Source: Molossus alvarezi
Lineage: Eukaryota; Chordata; Mammalia; Chiroptera; Molossidae
Assembly (NCBI GenBank): GCA_037176705.1
Contig: JBAWUJ010000071.1
Span: forward strand, 408,349-472,348
Direction of reading: 5' to 3'
Length of the DNA stretch: 64,000 bases
Shown here: positions 47,001 to 57,611 of the stretch, one piece after another
Layout of the letters: every line of letters starts with the position of its first letter
Position numbering within the stretch: the stretch's first letter is position 1
Made by a program: the position numbers and the translations under genes
Notes under the pieces: model-generated
Databases searched by the model: none
What the model saw: the letters and a program-made list of their open reading frames with translations, nothing else
Told to the model about the DNA's origin: nothing

Positions 47001-50000
47001 GCTAGGGGTCCATTGAAGAAAATACACCGTGTTCTTAGAAAGCAAATACATGGTGTTCCATGGAAGAAACTAGGTAGTGTTCCATGGAAGGTACTAGTTG
47101 CTGTTACATCGAAGGAACTACTTCGTTTTTCACGAAAGGATACATTTCTTCAATGGAATAAAATAGGTAGTCTTCCTTAAAGAAAACTAGCTAGTGTTAT
47201 ATGGAAGAAAATATTTAGTGTTCCATGGAAAAACTACCTAGTGTACTGTAAAAGGAACTATCAAGTGTTCCATGGAAAAAAAGTACTTAGTATTTCACGG
47301 AAGGAACTACCTCGTGTTCCATTGAAAGAAATACTTAGAGTTTCATGGTAGGAACTACTTAGTGTTCCATGGAAGTAACTCGCTAGTGTACCATGATAAG
47401 AACTATCGGGTGTTCCTTGGAAGAAACTAGGTTTTATTCCATGGAAGTATAAACATGGTGTTCCATGGAACAAAGTAGCTAATGCTCCATGGAAGAAACT
47501 ACTTAGTGTTCCATGGACGGAACTAGCTAGTGTTCCATGGAAGCAACTACTTAGTGTACCATGGAAATAACTACTTAGTGTTCCTTGGAAGAAACTACCT
47601 AGTGTTCCATGGAAGGAACTAGGGAGTGTCCTATGGAAAGAACTAGCTAGCGTTCCATGGAAGGAACTACTTAGTGTTTCATGAAAGTAAATACTTAGTG
47701 TTAGATTTAATGAACTTGCTAGTGTTTCATGGAAGGAACTAGCTAATGTTCCATGGAAGGAACTAGCTAGTGTTCCATGGAAGGAACTAGGTAATGTTCC
47801 ATGGAAGGAACTAGCTAGTGTTCCATGGAAGGAACTACTTAGTGTTCCATTGAAGGAACTACTTTGTGTTTCATGGAAGGAACTAGGTAGTGTCATATAG
47901 AAAAAACTAACTAGTGTTCCATTAAAGTAACTAGCTAGTGTTCCATGGATGAAACTAGCTCGTGTTCTATGAAAGGAACTACCAAGTGTTTCATGAAAAA
48001 AACTACTTAGTGTACCATGGAGTAACTAGCTATTGTTCCATGGAAGGTGAAAGCTAGTGTTCCATGGAAGGAACTATTTAGTGTTCCATGGTAGGAACTA
48101 CTAAGTGTGTCATGGAAAAAAATTCTTAGTGTTCCATGGAGTAACAAGCTAGTGTTCCATGAAAGGTACTAGCTAGTATATTATGGAAGGAACCATATAG
48201 TGTTCCATGAAAAGAAATAGCTTGTGTTGCATGGAAGGAAGGAGCTATTGTTCCATGAAAGAAACTACTTAGTGTTCCATGGAAGGAAATTGACAGTGTT
48301 CCAAATAAGGAACTAAAAAGTGTTCCATGGAAAAAAATAGTTATGGTTCCATGGAAGGAACTTGCCAGTGATTCATGGAAGGAGCTAGTTTGTTTTCCAT
48401 GGTAGTAACTAGCTATTTTTCCATGAAAGAATATAGCTAGTGTTCCATGGAAGTATCTAGCTGTTGTTATATGGAAGGAACTACTTAGAGTTTCATGGAA
48501 GGAACTACGTAGTTTTTCATGGAAGGAACTACATAGTGTGCCATGAAAGGAACTACTTGGAGTTCTATAAAAGGAACTAGCTCGTGTTCCATGAAAAATA
48601 CTCTCCAGTGTTCCATGGAAGAAACTATTTAGTGTTCCATAGAAGGAAGTACTTAGTGTTCCATGGAAGGAACGACTTAGTGTTACAAGAATGGAACTAG
48701 CTAGTGTTCCATGTAAGGAACTATCTAGTGTTCCATGGAAGGTACTGGCTAGTGTTCCAGGGAAGGAACCACTTAGTGTTCCATGAAAGGAACTATATGG
48801 TGTCCCATAAAAAGAATTAGCTATTGTTCCATGTAAAAACTAGTTCGTGTTCCATGGAAGGACTGAGGTAGAGTTCCATTGAAGGAACTGGCTTCTGTTG
48901 CATGGAGGGAACTACTTGGTTGTTCATGACAAGAACTAGCTAGTTTTCCATGGAAAAACCTAGTTGGGTTTCATGGAAAAAAGTAGCCAGTGTTCCATGG
49001 AAATAACTAGCAATTTTTCCATGGAAGGAAGTAGCTAGTGTTCCATGGAAAGAACTAGCTAGGGCCCATAGAAGGAATTACCTAGTGTTCCATGGAAGGA
49101 ACTAGCTAGTGTTCTATGGAAGGAACTTGCTGGTGTTCCATGGAGAATCTAGATTGTTTTCCATAGATGAAACCACTTAGTGTTCCATGGAAGGAACTAG
49201 CTAGTGTTCCATGGAAGGAACTACTTAGTGTTACATGAAATAAACAAGCTAACGTTCCATGGATGAAACTAATTGGTGTTCCATGGAAACTACTGTCTAG
49301 TGTTCCATGTATGAAACTAGCTACTGTTCCATGCAAGGAACTACTTAGTGATCCATAAAAGGAACTAGATAGTGATCCATTGAAGGAACAATCTAGTGTT
49401 CCATCGATGGAACTACTTAATGTTCCCTGGAAGGAAGTACTTAGATTTCCGTGGAAGAAACCAGCTAGTGTTTTATGGAAGCAACCGGCTAGTATAAATA
49501 GAAAGAACTACTAAGTGTTCCATGGAGAGAACTACTGTGTTACATGGAAGGAACTACTTCGTGTTTCATGGAAGGAACTAGCTAGTGTTGTATGAAAAAA
49601 ATAGCTAGTGTTCCATGGAAGTACAACATAGTGTTCCATGGAAGGACCTACTAAATGTTCCATGGAAGTAACAACTTAGTGTTCCATGGAAGGAACTATC
49701 TAGTGTTACATGAAAGAAATTCCTTAGTGTTCTCTGCAAGTAACTACTTAGTGTTCCATGGAAATAACTAGCTAGTGCTGTATGGAAAGATCTAGCTAGT
49801 GTTCCAAGAAAAGATCTACTTAATGTTCCATGGAAGGAACTACTTAGTATTTCATGAAAGGAACTAGTTAGTGTTCCAATGAAGGAACAATCTAGAGTTC
49901 CATGGATGGAACTACTTAATGTTCCATTGGAGGAAGTAGTTAGTTTTCCGTGGAAGAAACCAGCTATTGATCCATGGAAGGAACCTCCTAGTGTACATAG

Positions 50001-53000
50001 AAAGAACTACTAAGTGTTCCATGGAAAAAACTACAGTGTTACATGGAAGGAACTACATATTATCCCTTGGAAGGAACTAGCCAATTTTTCTTGGACGAAA
50101 CTACTTTGTGTTCCATGGAAGAAACTACTTCGTATTGTAAAAAAGGAACTAGCTAGTGTTCCATGATAAAAGCTTGCTAGTGTTCTATGAAAGGAACTAC
50201 TTAGTATTCCATGGAAGGAACTGCTTGGTGTTCCATAAAAGGAAGTCGATAGTGTTCCATGGAGAGAACTCGCTAGTGTTCCATGGAAGAAACTACATAG
50301 TGTTCCATGGAAGGAAATACATAGGGTTCCATGGAAGGAACTATTTAGTTTTCAATGGTGGGAACTACTTAGTGTTCCATGAAGGGAACTAGCTAATATT
50401 TCATAGAAAATACTAGTAAGTGTTCTATGGGAGGAACTACTTACAATTTTATGGAAAGAACTACTTAGTGTTCCATTGAAGGACCTAGCTAGTATTCCAC
50501 GGAAGGAACTACTTAGTGTTTCATGGAAGGACCTAGCTAGTATATAATGGAAGGAACGACTTAGTGTTCCATGGAGCGAATTACTGTGTTACATGGAAGG
50601 AACTAATTTGTGTTCCATGGGAGGAACTAGCAAGTGTTGTATGAAAAAAAAAGTAACTAGTGTTCCATGGAGGGACATATTTAGTATTCCATGGAGGGAA
50701 CTACTTAGTGTTCCATGGAAGAAACTACTTACTGTGTTAAGGAAGATACTAGCTACTGTTACATGGAACAAACTCCTTCGTGTTCCATGAATGGAACTAG
50801 CTAGTGTTCCAAGAAAGAAGTAGGTAGTGTTCCATGGAAGGAACTAGTTTGTGTTCAATGCAAGGAACTACCTAGTGTCCCATGGAAAGTACTACTTATT
50901 GTTCAATGGAAGAAACTACTTAATGTTCCCTGGATGGTACTAGCTAGTGTGCCATGGAAGATACCAGCTAGTGTTTCATGGAAAGAACAACTTAGTGTTT
51001 CATGGAAATAACTAACTAATGTTCCATAGAAGAAACTACATAGAGTTCCATGGATGGAAGTACTTAGTGTTCCATGGAAGGGACTACTTGGTGTTCCATA
51101 AAAGGAACTAGCTTGTGTTCCATGGAAAGAACTCGCTAGTGTTTCATGGAAGGTACAACTTAGTGTTCCATGGAAGGATCTACTAATAGTTCCATGGAAG
51201 TAACAACTTAGTGTTCCATGGAAGAAACTGTCTAGTGTACCATGGAATAAACTAGCTAGTATTCCCTGGAGGGAACAACTTAGAGTTCCATGAAGAAAAC
51301 AACATACTGTTCCATAAAGGGAACTATTTAATGTTCCATGGAAGGAACTAGCTAGTGTTCAATGTAAAAAACAAGTTTGTGTTCCATGGAGGGAAGTACT
51401 TAGTGTTTTATGAAAGAAACTACTTAGTGTTTTATGGAAGGAACTAGCTAGTGTTGCATGGTAAAAACTACTTAATGTTCCATGGAGAGAACTAGTTAAT
51501 GTTCCATAGAAGGAACTAACTATTGTTCCATGGAAGGATCTAGCTAGTGTTCCATGAAACTAACAACTTAGTGTTACATGCAAGGAACTAGTTAGTGTTC
51601 CATGGAAGGAAATAACTAGGGTTCCATGGAAGGAATTACTTAGTGTTCCATGGAAGGAAGTACCTGGTGTTCCCTGGTAGGACCTAGCTAGTATTCCATG
51701 GAAAGTACTAGCTGGTGTTCCATGGAAGAATCTAGATTGTTTTCCATAGATGAAACCACTTAGTGTTTCATGGAAGGAACTAGCTAGTGTTCCATGGAAG
51801 AAACTAGCTAGTGTTCCAAGAATGGAACTACTTATTGTTCCATGGAAGGAACTAGCTAGTGCTTCTTGGAAGGAACTACTTAGTGTTCCATGGAGGTACT
51901 ATTTAGTGTTCAATGGAAGGAAGAACTTAGTGTTCAATGGAAAGAACATGCTAGTGTTCCATGGAAGGAAATAACTAATAATCCATGGAAGGAAGTAGCT
52001 AGTGTACATGGAAGAAACTACTTAGTGTTCCATGGAAGAATATACTTAGTATTCCATGTAAGGAATTTCCTAGTGCTCCATGGAAAGAACTACCTAGTGT
52101 TCCATGGAAGGAACTAGCTAGGGTTCCACGGCAGGAAGTTTTTAGTGTTGCAATGAAGGAACTACTTTGTGTCCCACGGAAGAAACCAGCTAGTGTTCCA
52201 TGGAAGGAAGTACTTAATGTTCCTCAGAAGGGACTAGTTAGTGTTCCTTGAAAGAAACTAGCTAGTGTTCCATGGAAAGAACCAGCTAGTTTTTCATGGA
52301 AGGAACTAACTAATGCCCCACGGAAGGAACAACTTAGTGTTTCAAGGAAGGACTGACCTAGAATTCCGTGGAAGAAATTAGTTAGTGTTCCATGGATAAA
52401 AATACTTAGTGTTTCATGGGAGGATCTAGCTAGTGTTCCTTGGAAGAAACTTCTCAGTGTTCCATGGAAGAAAGTACTTGGTGTTCCATGGAAGGAACTA
52501 ACTAGTTTTCCACGGAAGAAACTGTGTAGTGTTCCATGAAAGGAACTACTTAGTATTCCAAAATAAACACAAGCTAGTGTTCCATAGAATAAACTAGTTA
52601 GTGTTAAATAAAAAAACTCGCTGGAGTTTTTGAAAGGAACTACGTAGTGTTCCATGGATGGAACTAGATAAAGTATTATACAAGGAACTAGCTAGTGTTC
52701 CATGGAAGAAACTACTTGGTGTTCCATGTACGAAACTACTTATTGTTCCATGGTAGAAACTAGTAAATGATCCATGGAATAAACTAGCTAGTGTATATTA
52801 AAGAAACTACTTAGTTGTCCATGCAAGGAACTACTCAGTGTTCCATGGAAGAAAATAGCTAGTGTTCCATGGAAAGAGCTAGTTAGTGTTCCATGGTAGG
52901 AACTAGCTAGTGTCCCATGGAAGGAACTAGCTAGTGTCCCATGGTAGAAACTAGCTAGTGTATATTAAAGAAACTACTTAGTGGTCCATGGAAGGAACTA

Positions 53001-53917
53001 TGTAGGGTACCATGGAAGGAACTAGCTAGTGTTTCATGGAAGGAAGTAGTAGTGTTTTATGAAAGGAAATACTTAGTATACCATGGAAAAAATTAGTTAA
53101 TGTTCCATGAAAGGAAATACTTTGTACTCCATGGAATAACATACTTATTGTTCAACGGAGGGAACCGGCCAGTGTTGCAGGGAAGGAACTAACAAGGTTT
53201 TCATGGAAGGAAATCATTAGTGTTCCATGGAAAAAACTAGCTAGTGTTCCATGGATGGAACTATTTAATGTTTCTTGGAAGGAACTACTTAGTGTTCCAT
53301 GGAAGATACTACCCAGTGTTCCATGGAAGGAACTAGCTAGTGTTACTTGGAATAAACTAGCTAGTGTTCCAAAGAAAGAACTACTCAGTGTTCCATGGAA
53401 ATAAAAAGCTAGTGTTCCATGGAAGGAAATAGCTAGTGTTCCATGGAAGGAACTACTTAGTATTCCATGGAAGGAATTAGCAAGCGTTCCATTGAAGGAA
53501 CTAGCTAGTGTTCCATGGAAGGAATTAGTTAGTGTACCATGGAAGGAACAGGTTAATGTTCCATGAAAGAAACTACTTAGTGTCCCATGAAGGACTTAGC
53601 TACTGTCTTTGGAAAAACCTAGCTAGTGTTCCGTAGAAGGAACTACTTAGCATTTCATGGAAGGAACTCTCTAGTGTTCCATGGAAAAAACTTCTTAGTG
53701 TTATATGTAACACTTAGTGTTCCATGGAAGGAATTAGCTTGAGTTCCATGGAAGGAATTAATTAGGTTTCTATGGAAAAAACTACTTAGTGTTGCATGGA
53801 AGGAACTACTTAGTATTCCATGGAAAGAAGTAGCTAGTGTTCCATAAAAGAAAATACTTGTTGTTCCAAGGAAGGAACAAGCTAGTGTTGCAGCAAAAAA
53901 CTACTTAGTATTCCATT
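44021..53917 (-). repeat. 24-bp satellite, reverse orientation (block 7)
   Basis: About 410 units, the longest uninterrupted stretch. Short A/C-rich interruption at about 45038-45059. Longer repeats are visible: 49366-49565 is echoed at about 49870-50060, and GAATCTAGATTGTTTTCC occurs near 49143 and 51727. No genes are seen. It ends at strand-switch junction 2. Confidence 0.95.
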
Positions 53918-53933
53918 GAAGGAATACTAAGTA
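53902..53933. other. Satellite strand-switch junction 2 (reverse to forward), perfect hairpin
   Basis: The reverse-oriented array meets the forward array in a perfect inverted repeat: TACTTAGTATTCC (53902-53914), loop ATTGAA, and GGAATACTAAGTA (53921-53933). Left of it units read GTGTTCC; right of it they read TTCC...GAACACT. Nothing else separates the orientations. Confidence 0.92.
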
Positions 53934-55229
53934 ATTCATTCCAGTGAACACTGACTAGTCCCTTCCATGGAACTCTCACTAGTTCCTTCCATGCAAACGA
54001 AGTAGTTCTTTTCATGAATCATTAAGTAGTTCTTTCCAAAAGACATTAGCTAGTTCCGTTCATAAAACAGTAGCTACGTCCTTCCTTAGAACACCAGCTA
54101 CTTCCTTCCATGGAACACTAAGTAGTTTCTTCCATGGGACACTAGTTACTTCCATCTATGCAACAATAAATAGTTCCTTCCATGAACACTAAGTAGTTCC
54201 TTCCACGGAACACTAGCTAGTTCGTTCAATGGAACACTAGCTATTTCCTTCCATGGAATACTAAGAAGTTCCATCAATGGTACACTAGCTAGTTCCATCC
54301 ATGGGACACTAGCTAGTTTCTTCCATGGAACACTAACTAGTTCCTTCATAGGAGTACGAGAAAGTCTCTTTAATGGAACAATAGCAAGTTTTGTTCATGG
54401 AACACGATGTAGATTTTTCAATGGAAAACTAGCTGTTTGCTTCCATGGAACACTAAGTAGTTTCTTTAATCTAACACTAGCTAGATCCTTTATAAATCTC
54501 TAAGTAGTTCCTTCAATGGAACACAAACTAGTTCCTTCCATGAACACTAGGTAATTCCTTCCATAAAACTCTAGCTAGTTTCTTCTATGAAACACTAAGT
54601 AGTTCCTTCCATGGAATACAGCTAGTTTCTTCAATTTTACACTAGCAAGTTTCTTTCATGGAACCCGAGCTAGGCCTTCCATGGAACACTTAGTAGTTTT
54701 TTTTTTTTTACGGAACAGTATCTAGTTCCTTCCACGGAACACTAGCTATTTTCTTCCATGGATCACTAGTTATTTCCTTCCATGGAACACTAGCAAGTTC
54801 CTTCCAAGGGAAACTAAATAGTTCCATCCATGGAACACTAGCTAATTCTGTCCATGAAAAACTAGCTAGTTTCTTTCATGGAATACTAGCTTCTTCCTTC
54901 AATGGAACACTAGCTAGTTTTTTTTTATAAAACACCAGCAAGATTCTTCCATGGAACACTAAGTAGTTATTCCCATGGAACAGTAAGTAATTCCTACCAT
55001 GGAATACTAAATAGTTCCTTCCTTGGAAGACTAATTTCTTCCTTCCATGGAACACTAATTAGTTTCTTCCATGGAATACTAAGTAGTTCCTTCCATGGAA
55101 CACTAAATAGTTCCTTCCATGGACCACTAGCTAGTTCTTGTGAGGAATAAAAGCTAGTTTTTTTTATAGAACAGTAAGTAGTTTATTCTATGGAACACTA
55201 ACTAGTTTCTTTCATAAAACACTAGCTAG
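53918..55229 (+). repeat. 24-bp satellite, forward orientation (block 8)
   Basis: About 55 units after the second switch, same orientation as the start of the window. T-run at about 54691-54702. The last 14 bases (55216-55229, AAAACACTAGCTAG) are the left target duplication of L1-F. No genes are seen. Confidence 0.95.
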
Positions 55230-56663
55230 GAGAAGGAGAAATGGCGGCGAAGTGAATGGAGGGAACCAGACCGTCTCCCAAGACCAAACTGGATTTACAA
55301 GGAAAACAAAGGCAAACCTTCAGGAAAGGGCAGCGGAAGGACACCTTGGAGGACCACTTAACCAGAAACACCCACTCAGTTCTGGTAGGCTTGCGAGGAC
55401 GGGAGAGGGGACCGAGAGCCCAGGGTCCGCAGCGGCCTGGGCAGGGGCCAGGGAACTAGAGGGGAAGTTAATTCCACCACCTTTCTTCCCACCGTGCATG
55501 GCCCTGGAAACTCTGTAGCCGGCTAGGCTAGGCTCTCCGCTGAAGCCGCACAGACTACTGGCCCCCAGGGAACTGGGCGGGACCAGGGAACTCGGAGGAA
55601 CCGGGGAACTAGGCGGAAAGTTAATTCTACTGCCTCCCCTCCCGCCGTGCAAGGCCCTGTTGCCCCTGAAGCCACACAGACTCGCAGACCCCAGGCAACT
55701 CAGTGGGACCGGGGAACGCGGTGGAAAGTTAATTCTACCGCCTCCCTCCCCGCCTTGCACGGCCTGGAAACCCTGTTGCCCCTGAAGCCGCACAGACTCG
55801 CAGTCCCCAGGCAACTCGGTGGGACCTGGGAACGCGGTGGAAAGTTAATTCTACCGCCTCCCTCCCCGCCTTGCACGGCCTGGAAACCCTGTTGCCCCTG
55901 AAGCCGCACAGACTCGCAGACCCCAGGCAACTCGGTGGGACGGGGGAACGCGGTGGAAAGTTAATTCTACCGCCTCTCTCCCCGCCATGCACGGCCTGGA
56001 AACCCTGTTGCCCCTGAAGCCGCACAGACTCTCAGTCCCCAGGCAACTCGGTGGGACCGGGGAACGCGGTGGAAAGTTAATTCTACCGCCTCCCTCCCCG
56101 CCTTGCACGGCCTGGAAACCCTGTTGCCCCTGAAGCCGCACAGACTCGCAGTCCCCAGGCAACTCGGTGGGACCGGGGAACGCGGTGGAAAGTTAATTCT
56201 ACCGCCTCCCTCCCCGCCTAGCACGGCCTGGAAACCCTGTTGCCCCTGAAGCCGCACAGACTCGCAGACCCCAGGCAACTCGGTGGGACCGGGGAACGCG
56301 GTGGAAAGTGAACTCTACTGTCTCCCTTCCCGCCTGCAGGGCCCTGGAAACTCTGTAGTGGGCTAAACTCTCCGCTGAAGCTGCACAGACTCCTGGCCCC
56401 CAGGGAACTGGGCAGGACCAGGGAACTCGGCGGGAAATTATTCCCACCGCCTCCCTTGCCACCCTGCATGGGTCCTCCTAACGCTATAGCCTGCTAAACT
56501 CCCCTTTGGAGCCACACAGACTCCCGGAGAACAGGGGATTTGGCGGGATTAAAGTGGGTCCTCCCTGGTGCATCCAAACCCAGGAGAGGGAGCCACAAAC
56601 AGCAGAACACCAACACCCACTGGGAAAACTTGGCAGACTCCAAAGCCCACTGTGATAACGAAA
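55230..56663 (+). promoter_or_regulatory. L1-F 5' UTR with 116-bp promoter-like monomers
   Basis: About 1.43 kb. The YY1-like GAAATGGCGGC lies at 55238-55248. From about 55440 to 56530 it consists of tandem units: five nearly identical 116-bp copies, with GGCCTGGAAA at 55761, 55877, 55993, 56109 and 56225, and about four more diverged copies around them. Units contain CpGs (CCGGGG, ACGCGG). Because 116 is not a multiple of 3, overlapping antisense frames recur at the same spacing; these are not genes. Confidence 0.85.
55650..56340 (+). repeat. 116-bp tandem monomers (core of L1-F 5' UTR)
   Basis: The central, nearly identical units. Differences between copies are few (for example GCAGTCC or GCAGACC, and GGACCGGGG, GGACCTGGG or GGACGGGGG). 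Such homogeneity against diverged outer copies suggests recent amplification or gene conversion. They are related by sequence to the 117-bp units of L1-B. Confidence 0.9.
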
Positions 56664-57566
56664 ATGGTGAGAAACAGAAACAAAAGTCAAATGAAAGATC
56701 AAGAGACCTCTACAGAAGATGAAATAAATGAGGTGCAGTTAAGCAAGTTAACAGAACTAGAATTTAGAGCCATGATGTTGCGGAAGCTCAACAGCATGTG
56801 TAAGGACATGAGCAACATGAGTAAAGACATAGAAATGTTGAAAAAAAACCATCTGGAAATGAAAAACCAACAGGAAGAAATGAAGAATGACATATCAGAA
56901 ATGAAAAACACACTGGAAGGTCTAAAAAGCAGAGTAGGGGAAGCTGAGGACCGGATCAGTGAATTAGAAGACAGGCTAGAAGAAATCAACCAATCAGAAA
57001 ACCAAAAGGAAAAAAAGATTAAAAAACAAGAAGAGAGCTTAAGAGAATTGTGGGACAACTGGAAACGTAATAATATTCGTATCATAGGAGTCCCTGAAGA
57101 AGAAGAAAGTAAGCGAGGGCTAGAGAATATATTCAAAGAAATAGTGACAGAAAACGTCCCTAATTTGGTGAAGGAAGAAGGCATTCAGGTTCAAGAAGCT
57201 CAGAGAGCCCCAAGTAAGAAGAACCCAAACAGGCCCACACCAAGACACATAGTAATCAAACTGCCAAAAATTCAAGACAAAGAGAGAATCCTAAAAGCAG
57301 CAAGAGATAAGCAACAGGTTACCTACAAAGGAACCCCCATAAGGCTCTCAGCTGACTTCTCACAAGAAACATTACAGGCTCGAAGGGAATGGCATGAAGT
57401 AATCAAGGTCATGAAAAACAAGAATATGAATCCAAGACTACTCTACCCAGCAAGGCTATCGTTCAAAATAGAAGGCCAAATAAAGAGCTTCCCAGACAAA
57501 ATAAGGCTAAGGGAGTACATTAGCACCAAACCAGCACTGCAAGAAATGTTAAAAGGACTGCTGTAA
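56664..57566 (+). CDS. ORF1: LINE-1 ORF1 protein of L1-F, open
   Basis: 300 aa from the Met at 56664 (M-V-R-N-R-N-K-S-Q-M-K), which aligns with M-V-K-H-R-N in L1-A. The frame is open further upstream to a Met at 56568, but that stretch is 5' UTR in the other copies, so I prefer 56664. The plan is standard: basic start, coiled coil of about residues 40-135 (L-K-S-R-V-G-E-A-E-D-R-I-S-E-L-E-D), RRM-like domain from N-I-R-I-I-G-V-P-E, and C-terminal domain with L-Q-A-R-R-E-W. Relative to L1-A there is an extra S-M-C-K-D-M-S-N-M segment in the coiled coil. It is followed after 45 bp by a broken ORF2, so any product could only help other elements. Confidence 0.87.
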   Translation: MVRNRNKSQMKDQETSTEDEINEVQLSKLTELEFRAMMLRKLNSMCKDMSNMSKDIEMLKKNHLEMKNQQEEMKNDISEMKNTLEGLKSRVGEAEDRISELEDRLEEINQSENQKEKKIKKQEESLRELWDNWKRNNIRIIGVPEEEESKRGLENIFKEIVTENVPNLVKEEGIQVQEAQRAPSKKNPNRPTPRHIVIKLPKIQDKERILKAARDKQQVTYKGTPIRLSADFSQETLQARREWHEVIKVMKNKNMNPRLLYPARLSFKIEGQIKSFPDKIRLREYISTKPALQEMLKGLL

Positions 57567-57611
57567 TTACCAGGAGAAATGGGAAGAAAAACAGAACCAC
57601 ACTAAACAAAA

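Noticed and set aside
55320..56469. Series of roughly 100-codon minus-strand frames repeated every 116 bp
   Set aside because: Produced by the 116-bp monomers of the L1-F 5' UTR; each is a phase-shifted copy of the same repeat.
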